Source: an uncultured Chlorobiaceae bacterium (GTDB lineage Bacteria > Bacteroidota > Chlorobiia > Chlorobiales > Chlorobiaceae). Taken from it: a DNA stretch of 35,604 bases. The stretch's first letter is position 1; every line of letters starts with the position of its first letter. Under the pieces are notes generated by a model. The model was not told the DNA's origin and did no database searches. It worked only from the letters and a program-made list of their open reading frames with translations. Positions 1 to 9,019 of the stretch are shown piece after piece. Both the position numbers and the translations under genes were made by a program. The stretch is taken from positions 1-35,604 of the forward strand of contig CAIXLG010000097.1 of assembly GCA_903920215.1 (NCBI GenBank). Reading direction: 5' to 3'.

Positions 1-962
1 CCGCTGGACGAAATGCTCTCAATACTGTAAAAGGCTTTGAAAATTTTTTCTGTCTGGTCAGCAGGAATACCTATTCCGGAATCGCTGACATAAAACTCCA
101 GGAAATTTTCTTTTCGGGTATAGCCGAAGTCAATCCTCCCCTTACGGGTGAAATTGATTGCATTCTGAATCAGGTTGGTCAATATCCTGGACAGCTTGCC
201 ACTATCGGTTTCAATAAAACTATTCTCTTCAGAGAGAGAAATGCTATAGTTAAAAAGCAGTCCTTTATTGGTCACTGCAGGATTGAATGAAGCATAGAGA
301 TTACGCAAAAGCTCATTAAGCGCAGTTGGGATTATCTCTACCTTCGTCTCATCGGCTTCAAGAGAGGAAATAACAGAATAATTGTCTATAAGACGCATTA
401 AACGGTCACCACTTATACGTATAATATCTGTATATAAAACCATATCCTCTCTTGATAAATGAGGATTTTTCAGCAGATGTGCAAAGCCGAGAATACCATT
501 CATCGGAGTGCGGATCTCATGGCTGATATTATGGAGAAACCTGGATTTCAGTCGATCTCTCTCTTCTGCCTGATTTTTAGAGGCAATCAACTCATCCCTG
601 AGTTGCTTTTCGGCAGTGATATCTTCATTTATCGCCAAAAAATTGGTAATCACACCATCATTCTGAATGGCTGAAATAACTGCTTTCTCCCAAAAGAGTT
701 CACCGCTTTTCTTTTTGTTCTGCAATTCTCCATGCCACACCCTGCCCGAAAGAATTGTTTGCCAGAGATTTTCATAGAGAGCCTTCGGCATCAGTCCTGA
801 CTGGAGAATACGGGGATTTTGGCCAATGACTTCATCATTGGAATACCCGGTATGCTCAGTAAACAGAGAGCTCACGTATTCAATATTACCAAAAGAGTCG
901 GTAATAATAATGCTAGCTGGAATTTGATTTAAATAAGCACTTGATTTTATAAGCTGATCCAT
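1..962 (-). CDS. PAS-domain sensor histidine kinase, C-terminus cut by window edge
   Basis: About 320 residues are visible. A PAS domain (about residues 8-115) is followed by a short helical linker, a HisKA domain with phospho-acceptor His148 in the H-box NISHEIRTPMNG, and the start of an HATPase domain with N-box (LTNLIQNAINF) and G1 box (VSDSGIGI). The window ends before the G2 box, so a downstream receiver domain cannot be excluded. The ATG at 962 is the first one in frame; an in-frame TGA lies just upstream. No transmembrane segment is present, so it is probably a cytoplasmic sensor. It is closely similar to residues 460-770 of the hybrid kinase at 12041-14926, sharing LQSG-MP in the PAS domain and the whole H-box, so the two are paralogues. 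Ligand and partner regulator are unknown. Confidence 0.9.
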   Translation of the reverse strand, partial: MDQLIKSSAYLNQIPASIIITDSFGNIEYVSSLFTEHTGYSNDEVIGQNPRILQSGLMPKALYENLWQTILSGRVWHGELQNKKKSGELFWEKAVISAIQNDGVITNFLAINEDITAEKQLRDELIASKNQAEERDRLKSRFLHNISHEIRTPMNGILGFAHLLKNPHLSREDMVLYTDIIRISGDRLMRLIDNYSVISSLEADETKVEIIPTALNELLRNLYASFNPAVTNKGLLFNYSISLSEENSFIETDSGKLSRILTNLIQNAINFTRKGRIDFGYTRKENFLEFYVSDSGIGIPADQTEKIFKAFYSIESISSS

Positions 963-1531
963 TGGTGCGGGTGGTCAAGATTCAAAATAATATCAAGAAG
1001 AAATAATCTGATTGACTCCATTCCTGAGCGATGGTGGAAATGATAAATACCCTTACAGGAAGTTAATGATTTAATTTCTCAGTGCTGCATTCCCCGCCTC
1101 TTGTGGCGAAAGTCAGCCTTGATTGTTTGAATTTTGCTGTTTCTCACGAAATTCGCCGAAGAGCCTACATAATTATGCTGACGCATACACATGAAATGTA
1201 TAAATTATTTTCCAATAGTAATAATGCGTCTCGCCTGCTGTCAAGGGATTTTCTCTTACTTTGATACCCGGCCACAAGCTTCGCCGCAATCCTGATGGCA
1301 GGAAGGTATAACCCCTCAACACAAACCGCCTCCAGGCAGAAGGAAGAGTGAGTTTTTTAATGGTTGAAGCCGATAAGGTTGACGATGCTGCAATTTATTT
1401 TCAGGCAGCGCATCCATGGTATTCATGTTGAGTGGGCTCAGGAAGCACTGAATCTTTTTAGTAGGAGCATTGCAGCAAATCATTATTTTATCGCAAAATT
1501 CATTCACGAAAAATCTTGAAAAAGGAACATC
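963..1531. other. 569-bp gap without a convincing gene
   Basis: This lies between the divergent kinase and phnA-like gene. Short open frames exist on both strands (1082-1264 plus, 1316-1507 minus), but they have no family resemblance, no ribosome site and unlikely composition. I see no tRNA, no clear terminator and no member of the dispersed repeat families found later in the window. It presumably holds the promoters of both flanking genes. Confidence 0.5.
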
Positions 1532-1870
1532 ATGAGCACCTTGCCAAACTGCCCGGAATGCAACTCGGAATACACCTACGAAGTTGGCACCCTCCTTGCA
1601 TGCCCTGAGTGCGCCTACGAATGGAGCAACACTGCAGACCCTGCGTCAGAAAAAAATCGCGTCTGGAAGGATGCGCATGGCAATGTATTGCAGGATGGCG
1701 ATACCGTGACGGTGATCAAGGACCTCAAGGTCAAGGGAGCGTCATCGGTGCTGAAGGGCGGTACGAAAGTAAGAAACATCCGCCTTATCGACGGCGACCA
1801 TAACATCGACTGCAAGATCGAAGGCTTCGGTCAGATGGAATTGAAATCGGAATTCGTCAAAAAAGCCTGA
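1532..1870 (+). CDS. phnA: PhnA/YjdM-family zinc-ribbon protein
   Basis: This is a 112-residue protein, the usual length for the PhnA (YjdM) family. The N-terminus has two CPEC knuckles (about residues 8-11 and 24-27) forming a zinc ribbon. The rest is the conserved PhnA domain with the W-K-D-A-x-G-N-x-L-x-D-G-D block, ending K-S-E-F-V-K-K-A. Despite the name from the E. coli phosphonate region, the family is not itself a proven phosphonate enzyme and its biochemical role is unsettled. AAAGGAAC lies 4-5 bases before the ATG. No other phosphonate genes are nearby, so no phosphonate role should be read from the name. Confidence 0.9.
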   Translation: MSTLPNCPECNSEYTYEVGTLLACPECAYEWSNTADPASEKNRVWKDAHGNVLQDGDTVTVIKDLKVKGASSVLKGGTKVRNIRLIDGDHNIDCKIEGFGQMELKSEFVKKA

Positions 1871-1979
1871 GAGTTGACCATATTCCTCTTCATCACCATC
1901 AAGTGGCCTCTTTTTGCTTTGATTTTATTATTTTCCGGCAGTTTCATTCCACCAATACGCTCTATAACCAAAACCTCTT

Positions 1980-3362
1980 ATGACCCAGAAAAAAGAATTG
2001 CTCTGGCAGAGCCGCTTTTCAGAGCCTTTTGATCAGGATGCACTGTTCTATTCTTCTTCGGTTCATGTCGACAAAAAGCTCTATCGAGAGGATATTCAGG
2101 GCTCAATAGCTCACGTCACCATGCTTGCAGAAGAGAATATTGTGAGCAACGATGAGGCTCGCCAAATCATTGACGGCCTGCGGGAAATTGAGGAGGAGCT
2201 CACCAGCGGCACGCTTGTACCACACTGGGAAGATGAGGATATCCATACGGTTATAGAAAATCGGCTTAAGGAAAAAATAGGAGCCGCAGCCGGCAAACTC
2301 CACTCCGGCAGGAGCCGTAACGACCAGGTTGCAACCGATACCCGCCTCTACATGCGCCGGCAGATTGGCGAACTCCAGGAAGCGCTTGGTACTCTGTTGA
2401 CGGTAGTTGTTGAAAAAGCAGAAACATACCGCGAGACCATCATTTTCGGCTATACCCACCTGCAGCGTGCCCAGCCAATATCGGCCGGCCACTACTACCT
2501 GGCCTATTTCAATATGTTTCTTCGTGACCGTCAGCGCCTTGCCGACCTTTTGAAACGGGTGAATATCTCACCGCTTGGAGCAGCAGCATTTGCCGGCAGC
2601 ACCCTTCCGCTCAATGCCCGCAGGACTGCCGTACTGCTTGGCTTTGATGATCTTTTCTCAAACAGTATTGATGCTGTAAGCGACCGGGATATCGTGATTG
2701 AATTTATCTCCGACTGCTCCATGATCATGATGCATCTCTCGCGGTTTGCCGAAGATCTTATCCTCTGGAGCTCCTACGAATTCGGCTACCTGAACATCAG
2801 TGATGCATTCGCTACAGGGTCATCGATTATGCCGCAGAAAAAGAATGCCGATATTGCAGAGCTTGTCAGGGGTAAAACAGGACGGGTCTACGGAAACCTT
2901 GTTTCGATGCTTACCATCATGAAAGGCCTTCCACTCTCCTACAACCGCGATATGCAGGAAGATAAACCGCCACTTTTCGACAGTGCTGAAACCGCAGTGT
3001 CCAGTGTGAAAATATTTGCCAAGCTTCTGGAGCATACGACGCTGAGAGAGGAACGGCTGGCTAAACTGACTTCAGAGGATCTCAGCCTTGCTACAGAAAT
3101 AGCTGAATATCTTGTCGGCAAACAGATCCCCTTCCGCGACGCTCACCGCATTACGGGGAAAATTGTCACATGGAGCATTGCTTCAGATGTTACTCTGCCG
3201 AACATTCCTGTCGAAAAGTTCAGGGAGTTCTCCGACGTCATTGGTGAGGACATCTACGATTACCTCAAGCCTGACAGCAGCGTGAATTCAAAAAAGACAC
3301 ACGGCTGCTGTTCATTCGACTCAGTTGCTTTCCAGATCGAAGAGGCCAGAAAGCAACTTTAA
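1980..3362 (+). CDS. argH: argininosuccinate lyase
   Basis: This 460-residue enzyme cleaves argininosuccinate to arginine and fumarate, the last step of arginine synthesis. The length is typical. The fumarase/aspartase-superfamily signature [10 protein letters not shown] (about residues 281-290) carries the mobile-loop catalytic Ser. [13 protein letters not shown] (about 107-119) and the TH-LQRAQP block (about 159-166) are also diagnostic. The product works as a cytoplasmic homotetramer in this family. No strong Shine-Dalgarno precedes the ATG. Other arg genes are absent from the window. Its TAA stop overlaps the stop codon of the convergent prc gene within the tetranucleotide TTAA (3359-3362). 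Confidence 0.97.
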   Translation: MTQKKELLWQSRFSEPFDQDALFYSSSVHVDKKLYREDIQGSIAHVTMLAEENIVSNDEARQIIDGLREIEEELTSGTLVPHWEDEDIHTVIENRLKEKIGAAAGKLHSGRSRNDQVATDTRLYMRRQIGELQEALGTLLTVVVEKAETYRETIIFGYTHLQRAQPISAGHYYLAYFNMFLRDRQRLADLLKRVNISPLGAAAFAGSTLPLNARRTAVLLGFDDLFSNSIDAVSDRDIVIEFISDCSMIMMHLSRFAEDLILWSSYEFGYLNISDAFATGSSIMPQKKNADIAELVRGKTGRVYGNLVSMLTIMKGLPLSYNRDMQEDKPPLFDSAETAVSSVKIFAKLLEHTTLREERLAKLTSEDLSLATEIAEYLVGKQIPFRDAHRITGKIVTWSIASDVTLPNIPVEKFREFSDVIGEDIYDYLKPDSSVNSKKTHGCCSFDSVAFQIEEARKQL

Positions 3363-5428
3363 TTCAACACAGGTGATGATGTCCTCACTACTGTGTGACG
3401 TTCTATTGCCTTAAGCTCTGCCATATCAGAAACAATCGCCGCTGACTGGTTGATCAGAATATCCTTGTTCAGACTTTTAACTGAGTCGGGAGCCAGTGCC
3501 CACTGTTTTTCGATCTGTTTGATCGTTTCTATTTCCGACTTGAAGGCAGCTTCCTGAAGTGAGGTGATCTTTCTCTTCCGAATCTGGTTAAGAACACTCA
3601 CATCATGCAAATAAGCCTGGTATTGATGACTTTTCAATGACCGTTCCTGAAATTTTTTCTTCAGAACACCAATCTCTTCCAGATTGATCTCTGTCGTTGA
3701 TCGGTAAAATGCCTTTGAAATAGTGCTCCAGGGAAGACTGCTTGTATAGGTATCTTCGCCAATCGAAGAGGTATCAATCAGGGATGGCATAAAAATATCA
3801 GGCACGACTCCTTTATGCTGAGTGCTGCCTCCTGAAATCCTGTAGAACTTTGCAACAGTAAGCTTTAAATCTCCAAGGTCAGGCTTCTTTCCAAAAAACG
3901 TAAACGGTCTGGTCAGTTTGACAAGGCTTTGCACAGTCCCCTTTCCAAATGTTCTCTCTCCGACAATAATACCCCGGCCATAATCCTGGATTGCCGCTGC
4001 AAAAATTTCAGAAGCTGAAGCACTGTAACGGTTGACAAGGACTGCAAGAGGTCCATTATAAAGTATGCGACGATCTTCATCCCTGAGCACCATTTTCCCG
4101 CCAGTCGCATTACTGACCTGTACTACTGGTCCTGTTGTAATAAAGAGTCCGGTAACATTTACAGCCTCTTCAAGCGAACCTCCACCATTATCACGAAGAT
4201 CAATCACAACACCGTCAACATGTTCGGCATTGAGTTCATTCAGAATACGAGCCACATCACGACTGGTGCTGTTATAATTAACGGCATTTTTTTGCTGGGC
4301 GTCAAAATCAAGGTAAAATGATGGCAAGGTAATAACACCGATTTTCCTGCCACCTTCCTGAATGATGCTTTTTTTTGCGGCCTGCTCCTCAAGATCAACC
4401 TTGTCCCGCAGGAGTTGCACTGTTTTTGCCGGCCCACGACCTGCCTGAGTTGCAGGAAGGACGTTAAGGCGAACAATGGTACCTTTCTTCCCCCGGATGA
4501 GCTTGACAACATCATTGATTCTCCATCCAAGAACATCAACTATCTCACCCGTCAAACCCTGACCAACGCCAATAATTTTATCTCCCTTTTTCAAGAGATT
4601 GGTTTTAAAAACAGGACCTCCCGGAATAACCTCATTGATAACGGTATACTCTCCCTCTGTCTGCAGTTTGGCACCTATTCCCTCAAGAGAACGGCTCATG
4701 TCGATCTGAAAGTTTTCAAACTCGTCGGGAGAAAAATAGCTCGTATGCGGATCAAAAGAGGTTGTAACCGCCGACATGTAAGCCTGAAAAGCATCTTCAG
4801 GCTTCTGGTGGTTCAGGAGGTTCAGGCGGTTTGTAAACGTTTTTTCCAGGGCTCCCCGAACAGTCGGGCTGCTTTCACCTGAATATTTAAGATTAAGCCA
4901 CTGATATTTCAGCTCTTTTTTCCAAAGATCATAAAGCTGGCGGCGGTCTGCTGGCCACGGGTCAGTTTTGCGGTCAAGGTCAATAGTTTCAGGTACTGAA
5001 AAATTGAAATGAATGGTATCTGATGCAGCCCTCATAAACCGCATCTTCTCCTTCGCTCTTTTAAGAAAAAAGTTATAGATGCCAAAACCGGAATTTGCTT
5101 TTCCAGCAAGAAATTCTTTATCAATCCTGGCGCCAAAAATCTTTCTCAGGCTTTCCACCTCGCTTGCCACGAAGTAGCTTTTTGTGCCATCAAGATTATC
5201 GAGGTAACGATTAAATATCTGCTGAGAAAGAGAGTCATTGACCGATACCTTTCTATAATGATTAAGTAAAAGGTTTTGAGTGATGTATTTGCCAGCCTCT
5301 TGCTCCGCCGCGGAGGGCTTAAAGATAATAACAGGTTCAGGATGCGCAGATGTAACAGCGTTTGCGGCAAACAGAGACTCAGTACTTCCCAGGAGAACAA
5401 CGGTGAGAAGCAGACTTTTTCTAAACAT
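3359..5428 (-). CDS. prc: tail-specific carboxy-terminal processing protease (S41A)
   Basis: This is a 689-residue Prc/Tsp-type periplasmic protease, close to the length of the E. coli enzyme. The N-terminus [14 protein letters not shown]...LFAANA is a signal peptide. A helical N-terminal domain (about 30-235) precedes a PDZ domain (about 240-335) that binds substrate C-termini. The S41 domain follows with catalytic Ser471 in [11 protein letters not shown] and Lys496 in [10 protein letters not shown], the Ser/Lys spacing of 25 matching Prc. The region after about 560 corresponds to the C-terminal DUF3340-type domain. Family members degrade periplasmic proteins with nonpolar C-termini and trim cell-wall enzymes. 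It converges on argH with overlapping stop codons. Confidence 0.95.
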   Translation of the reverse strand: MFRKSLLLTVVLLGSTESLFAANAVTSAHPEPVIIFKPSAAEQEAGKYITQNLLLNHYRKVSVNDSLSQQIFNRYLDNLDGTKSYFVASEVESLRKIFGARIDKEFLAGKANSGFGIYNFFLKRAKEKMRFMRAASDTIHFNFSVPETIDLDRKTDPWPADRRQLYDLWKKELKYQWLNLKYSGESSPTVRGALEKTFTNRLNLLNHQKPEDAFQAYMSAVTTSFDPHTSYFSPDEFENFQIDMSRSLEGIGAKLQTEGEYTVINEVIPGGPVFKTNLLKKGDKIIGVGQGLTGEIVDVLGWRINDVVKLIRGKKGTIVRLNVLPATQAGRGPAKTVQLLRDKVDLEEQAAKKSIIQEGGRKIGVITLPSFYLDFDAQQKNAVNYNSTSRDVARILNELNAEHVDGVVIDLRDNGGGSLEEAVNVTGLFITTGPVVQVSNATGGKMVLRDEDRRILYNGPLAVLVNRYSASASEIFAAAIQDYGRGIIVGERTFGKGTVQSLVKLTRPFTFFGKKPDLGDLKLTVAKFYRISGGSTQHKGVVPDIFMPSLIDTSSIGEDTYTSSLPWSTISKAFYRSTTEINLEEIGVLKKKFQERSLKSHQYQAYLHDVSVLNQIRKRKITSLQEAAFKSEIETIKQIEKQWALAPDSVKSLNKDILINQSAAIVSDMAELKAIERHTVVRTSSPVLN

Positions 5429-5586
5429 TTTAGTGTATGATGATCAAAGGTTCTGCAACAGCTCCCAAGCTGAATTGAATGGGAGAAAATTTATAACTAT
5501 ATTTGGAGACGTTAAGTATGTCGTTACGGGATGGTTTTCTTAGTAGAAAATACGGCACATAATAATAATAAACGGAGAGCTTTTCA

Positions 5587-6561
5587 ATGGAAAAGAAAAA
5601 TATCAGTTACAAAGAATTAGGCCTTTGTAACAGTCGGGAAATTTTTAAAAACGCTGTCACTGGGGGGTATGCGATTCCAGCATACAACTTCAACAACCTG
5701 GAGCAGATGCAGGCCATTATACTTGCCTGTGCCGAAACAAAATCTCCAGTTATTCTTCAGGTATCTAAAGGAGCCAGAAGCTATGCTAACGAAACCCTTC
5801 TCCGATACCTTGCTCAAGGAGCTGTAGCTTATGCCGCTGAACTCGGAGCACCTGTCCCTATAGTTCTCCATCTCGATCACGGCGACAGCTTTGAACTCTG
5901 CAAAGACTGTATCGAGTCCGGGTTTTCTTCAGTCATGATTGATGGCTCACATCTTCCCTATGAAGAGAACATCGAATTGACCAAAAAAGTTGTCGCTTAT
6001 GCACATCAATTTGATGTGACTGTTGAGGGAGAACTTGGAGTGCTTGCAGGTATTGAAGATGATGTTTCTGCCGCTCACCACACCTATACTCAGCCCGAAG
6101 AAGTTGAAGACTTTGTTGCAAAAACCGGAGTCGACAGCCTTGCCATTTCTATCGGCACATCACACGGCGCATTCAAATTCAAGCCGGGTGAAGATCCAAA
6201 AATCCGTCTCGACATCCTTCATGAAATCGAAAAGCGAATCCCCGGCTTCCCGATCGTTCTGCATGGCGCCTCTTCGGTTCCACCGGAACTGGTAGCAATT
6301 ATCAATGAGCACGGTGGAAAACTGAAAGATGCAATCGGTATCAGCGAAGATCAGCTTCGCCTTGCTGCCAAGTCGGCTGTCTGTAAAATCAACATTGATT
6401 CCGATGGTCGTCTTGCCATGACTGCTGCTGTCCGTAAAGTTCTGGATGAAAAGCCGGAAGAGTTTGATCCAAGAAAATATCTTGGACCTGCCCGGGATGC
6501 TCTCAAAAAACTCTATGTCCACAAAATCAACAACGTCCTTGGCTCCAACGGAAAAGCATAA
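5587..6561 (+). CDS. fba: class II fructose-1,6-bisphosphate aldolase
   Basis: This is a 324-residue zinc-dependent aldolase interconverting fructose-1,6-bisphosphate with dihydroxyacetone phosphate and glyceraldehyde-3-phosphate. Diagnostic elements are YAIPAYNFNN (about 28-37), the zinc/catalytic block VLHLDHGD (about 92-99), VEGELG (about 146-151), the zinc His in SIGTSHGAFK (about 189-198) and VLHGASSVP (about 222-230). In an autotroph using the reverse TCA cycle it would serve gluconeogenesis. GGAGAG lies 7 bases before the ATG, one of the better ribosome sites in the window. A strong terminator follows directly (6589-6620). Confidence 0.96.
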   Translation: MEKKNISYKELGLCNSREIFKNAVTGGYAIPAYNFNNLEQMQAIILACAETKSPVILQVSKGARSYANETLLRYLAQGAVAYAAELGAPVPIVLHLDHGDSFELCKDCIESGFSSVMIDGSHLPYEENIELTKKVVAYAHQFDVTVEGELGVLAGIEDDVSAAHHTYTQPEEVEDFVAKTGVDSLAISIGTSHGAFKFKPGEDPKIRLDILHEIEKRIPGFPIVLHGASSVPPELVAIINEHGGKLKDAIGISEDQLRLAAKSAVCKINIDSDGRLAMTAAVRKVLDEKPEEFDPRKYLGPARDALKKLYVHKINNVLGSNGKA

Positions 6562-6588
6562 TTCCGGCAGTAAGAAAAGTCTTCAAAT

Positions 6589-6620
6589 AAAAAAGGCGCC
6601 GCTTGGCGCCTTTTTTATTT
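6589..6620 (+). terminator. bidirectional intrinsic terminator
   Basis: An A-run and AAGGCGCC are followed by a GCTT loop, GGCGCCTT and a T-run. The perfect GC-rich stem has A-tract and T-tract on opposite sides, so it can end transcription of fba from the left and of the amidohydrolase operon from the right. Its edge touches the amidohydrolase stop codon at 6619. Confidence 0.9.
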
Positions 6621-7845
6621 ATGATGGCTGAAACATTCGAAGAAACCGGACTGCTGCAAAAGCAAGCAGACCACTGCCAGTTTCAAGAGCGCGTTCCTCA
6701 GGATTGAAGGTTGGAGAGTGCAGGGTATTGCTTTTTTCAGTAAGCGGCGTTCCCGTGCCGATCTGCCAGAATGTACCAGGACACTCCTGAAGAAAGTATG
6801 CAAAATCCTCGGCCGTCATGATTGGCTCACTTTCAAGCACATTGTCGCTGCCAAGATACTCACTGCACACAATGGCCGCCTGTTCAGTAACAGCAGGATC
6901 GTTAAACAATACTGGATAACCTTTCCTGATTTCAACTTCCCCCTTGACGCCAAGTCCTTCAGCCACATGAGTTACCGTCTCTTGCAGCCTCTCCTGAAGC
7001 AACGCCCGCAACTCCTCATTCATGGTTCTCATCGTGCCGGACATGGTTACCTGCCTCGGGATTACATTAGGAGCATTACCACCATGAATTGACGCAATAG
7101 ACACAACAGCAGGCTCATGAGGCGGAACAACCCTGCTTACAAGATGCTGGGCAGCGGTGATGATATGAGCCGCAGCAAGCACCGGATCAGCTGCTTTATG
7201 GGGAGCAGACGCATGGCCCCCCTGCCCTGTTATCGTAAAGTACAACTCATCGGTAGCCGCCATAAAACTCCCTTTGCACAAGGCCACTTTTCCAGTTGCG
7301 ACATTGGGAAAACAGTGCTGCCCGATAATAACCGATGGATTGAATCGCTTGAAAAGACCTGCATCAAGCAAAGGTTTTGCTCCTCCGGGCGTTTTTTCTT
7401 CGCCGGGCTGAAAAATCAGAAGCACATCCCCCTCAAGCTCATCTTTCATTCCAGCAAGGATTTTGGCTGCGCCAAGAAGCATGGCAGCATGCATATCATG
7501 ACCACATGCATGCATTTTTCCAGTTTCAAGCGAGCAGAAGTCGTGCAAGTTCTCCTCATTCAGCGGCAAGGCATCAATATCTGCCCGTAATGCAACAAGA
7601 GTACCCTTGCCGGACACATTCCCCCCCTTGATCAGGGCGACAACTCCTGTCTTAAGCAGAGGGGGTTCAGGTGTAATACCGAGACCAAGAAGATAGTCGG
7701 TTATCAGCGCTGTAGTCCTTACCTCCTCAAAAGAGAGTTCAGGGTGAAGATGAATATCCCTGCGCAAGGCGATAACTTCAGGATAAATCTCTGCGGCACA
7801 CTGCCGAATCCGTGCGGCAAGCGCGGTAAAGTTCTCTATTGACAT
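6619..7845 (-). CDS. M20D-family metal-dependent amidohydrolase (amino-acylase type)
   Basis: This 408-residue protein belongs to the M20D/IAA-amino acid hydrolase/hippuricase group, which removes acyl groups from N-acyl amino acids. The motif RRDIHLHPELSFEE starts near residue 28. The metal site includes MHACGHDMHAAML (about 113-125) with the family Cys, and QPGEEKTPGGA (about 144-154) with the Glu pair. A dimerisation domain lies in the middle (about 190-300). The C-terminal TAEDFAYFLQECPG block is also typical. There is no signal peptide, so it is cytoplasmic. It is the last gene of the minus-strand run behind ppk-rpiB-CBS, with a 52-bp gap. The exact substrate cannot be inferred. Confidence 0.9.
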   Translation of the reverse strand: MSIENFTALAARIRQCAAEIYPEVIALRRDIHLHPELSFEEVRTTALITDYLLGLGITPEPPLLKTGVVALIKGGNVSGKGTLVALRADIDALPLNEENLHDFCSLETGKMHACGHDMHAAMLLGAAKILAGMKDELEGDVLLIFQPGEEKTPGGAKPLLDAGLFKRFNPSVIIGQHCFPNVATGKVALCKGSFMAATDELYFTITGQGGHASAPHKAADPVLAAAHIITAAQHLVSRVVPPHEPAVVSIASIHGGNAPNVIPRQVTMSGTMRTMNEELRALLQERLQETVTHVAEGLGVKGEVEIRKGYPVLFNDPAVTEQAAIVCSEYLGSDNVLESEPIMTAEDFAYFLQECPGTFWQIGTGTPLTEKSNTLHSPTFNPEERALETGSGLLAFAAVRFLRMFQPS

Positions 7846-7897
7846 TGGATTCCAACGTTAAGGAAATGTTACTGTTCCCTGGATGGCGTTCATCTCC

Positions 7898-8587
7898 CTA
7901 CATATCCATAAAATGAATAAACTCAAGTGCCTTCTCTCTGAGTTCATCAGCTCTCTCTGTAAAAAAAGCAGAAGTGTATCGAATAGAATAACCGTATTTT
8001 TCCAGATTTTTCACAAGCCGAAAGAGGTCATGGGTCTGAACCCTGAAGGATACAACCATCCCATCACTCTCAGCACTCCTGCGATACATCCCGAAACTCA
8101 ACACGGTCGCATCGTTTTTTTCAAGTGTGGCAATGACCTCGGAGAGCTTCAGCTCAAATGCCGGTATATCCAGTTCAAGGGTCATTCCAACATCACCCAA
8201 ATGAAAAACTGTGGCAATTTTTTCAAAAAGAGTCCCTTTTTGAATAACACCAACATAGTTACCATCCTCATCCGATACAGGGATGAGAGTTCCACGAAAA
8301 GAACCTATCCTTGAAAAAACATCAAAAAGATGCTCATTACGCCCGATACTTCCTGACTGCTCAAGCTTTAAATCCCTCAGGCGCTGACGACTCTTTTTTA
8401 CGGACTGCAGAATCGGTAAAAGGTCAAGTAGGGTCAGCATTGCCAGAAATCTCCCATCATGCACGACAGGCACGCATTCCAAACCGCCTTCCCGCATGGA
8501 GGCAATCACATCAGCAACATCAGCATCATCCGTAAAAAACGGATAGTGTACAACAAGACAACTCTCTATGCTTTCATTCAGCAACAT
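7898..8587 (-). CDS. CBS-pair protein with C-terminal ACT-like domain
   Basis: This is a 229-residue cytoplasmic protein. Two CBS motifs form the N-terminal half (about 10-60 and 78-132), a module that usually binds adenine nucleotides and regulates a partner. The C-terminal part (about 137-215) has an ACT-like pattern. The CBS-CBS-ACT order recalls AcuB-type proteins, but no acetoin genes are near. Its start overlaps the rpiB stop by 10 bp (ATGTTGCTGA), implying translational coupling. Placement behind ppk and rpiB suggests a nucleotide or energy-charge sensing role, which is only an inference. Confidence 0.8.
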   Translation of the reverse strand: MLLNESIESCLVVHYPFFTDDADVADVIASMREGGLECVPVVHDGRFLAMLTLLDLLPILQSVKKSRQRLRDLKLEQSGSIGRNEHLFDVFSRIGSFRGTLIPVSDEDGNYVGVIQKGTLFEKIATVFHLGDVGMTLELDIPAFELKLSEVIATLEKNDATVLSFGMYRRSAESDGMVVSFRVQTHDLFRLVKNLEKYGYSIRYTSAFFTERADELREKALEFIHFMDM

Positions 8588-9012
8588 GGTTCAATTTTAT
8601 TCACTCTTCGTTCATGCCTGCCACCTTCAAAATCAGTGGCAAACCAATTGTAAAGACTTTTTTCAATCGCCTCTTTATCGCTGAAGCGAGCCGATAAACA
8701 GATAATATTGGCATTATTATGCTGCCGGGCAAGTGTTGCAAATTCCGGGTTGCAGCAAAGCGCAGCACGAATACCTTTAACCTTGTTTGCTGAAATTGAA
8801 ACCCCGATACCGGTTCCACACAGCAGAACCCCTTGATCATAAAGTCCATCAGCAACCGCTATGGCAACTTTGCGGGCATAATCGGGATAATCAACCGACT
8901 CTTCAGTATAGGGCCCCATATCGTTACTTTCATGGCCATTACTCTCAAGCCAGGCAATAACAGCTTTCTTTAATTCGACCCCTGCATGATCGCTACCAAC
9001 AGCAATTTTCAT
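8578..9012 (-). CDS. rpiB: ribose-5-phosphate isomerase B
   Basis: This 144-residue RpiB/LacA-fold enzyme interconverts ribose-5-phosphate and ribulose-5-phosphate, feeding nucleotide synthesis and pentose interconversion. Visible family features are MKIAVGSDHAG at the N-terminus, VDYPDYA (about 41-47), the catalytic Cys in LLCGTGIGVSISANK (about 63-77) and RQHNNANI (about 98-105). It begins 7 bp after the ppk stop and ends inside the CBS gene start, so the three are almost certainly cotranscribed. The C-terminus ends in Cys-Cys. Confidence 0.95.
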   Translation of the reverse strand: MKIAVGSDHAGVELKKAVIAWLESNGHESNDMGPYTEESVDYPDYARKVAIAVADGLYDQGVLLCGTGIGVSISANKVKGIRAALCCNPEFATLARQHNNANIICLSARFSDKEAIEKSLYNWFATDFEGGRHERRVNKIEPCC

Positions 9013-9019
9013 AGGTTGT

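Noticed and set aside
1316-1507. 63-codon minus-strand frame in the gap before phnA
   Set aside because: It has low-complexity, Cys/Leu-rich sequence without a start signal or similarity; gap composition explains it.
4415-4882. 155-codon plus-strand frame inside prc
   Set aside because: It is a shadow of the S41 protease, with Arg/Cys-rich random composition and no ribosome site.
7117-7590. 157-codon plus-strand frame opposite the M20 amidohydrolase
   Set aside because: It is antisense to a conserved metal-binding domain, with no start signal and no family match.
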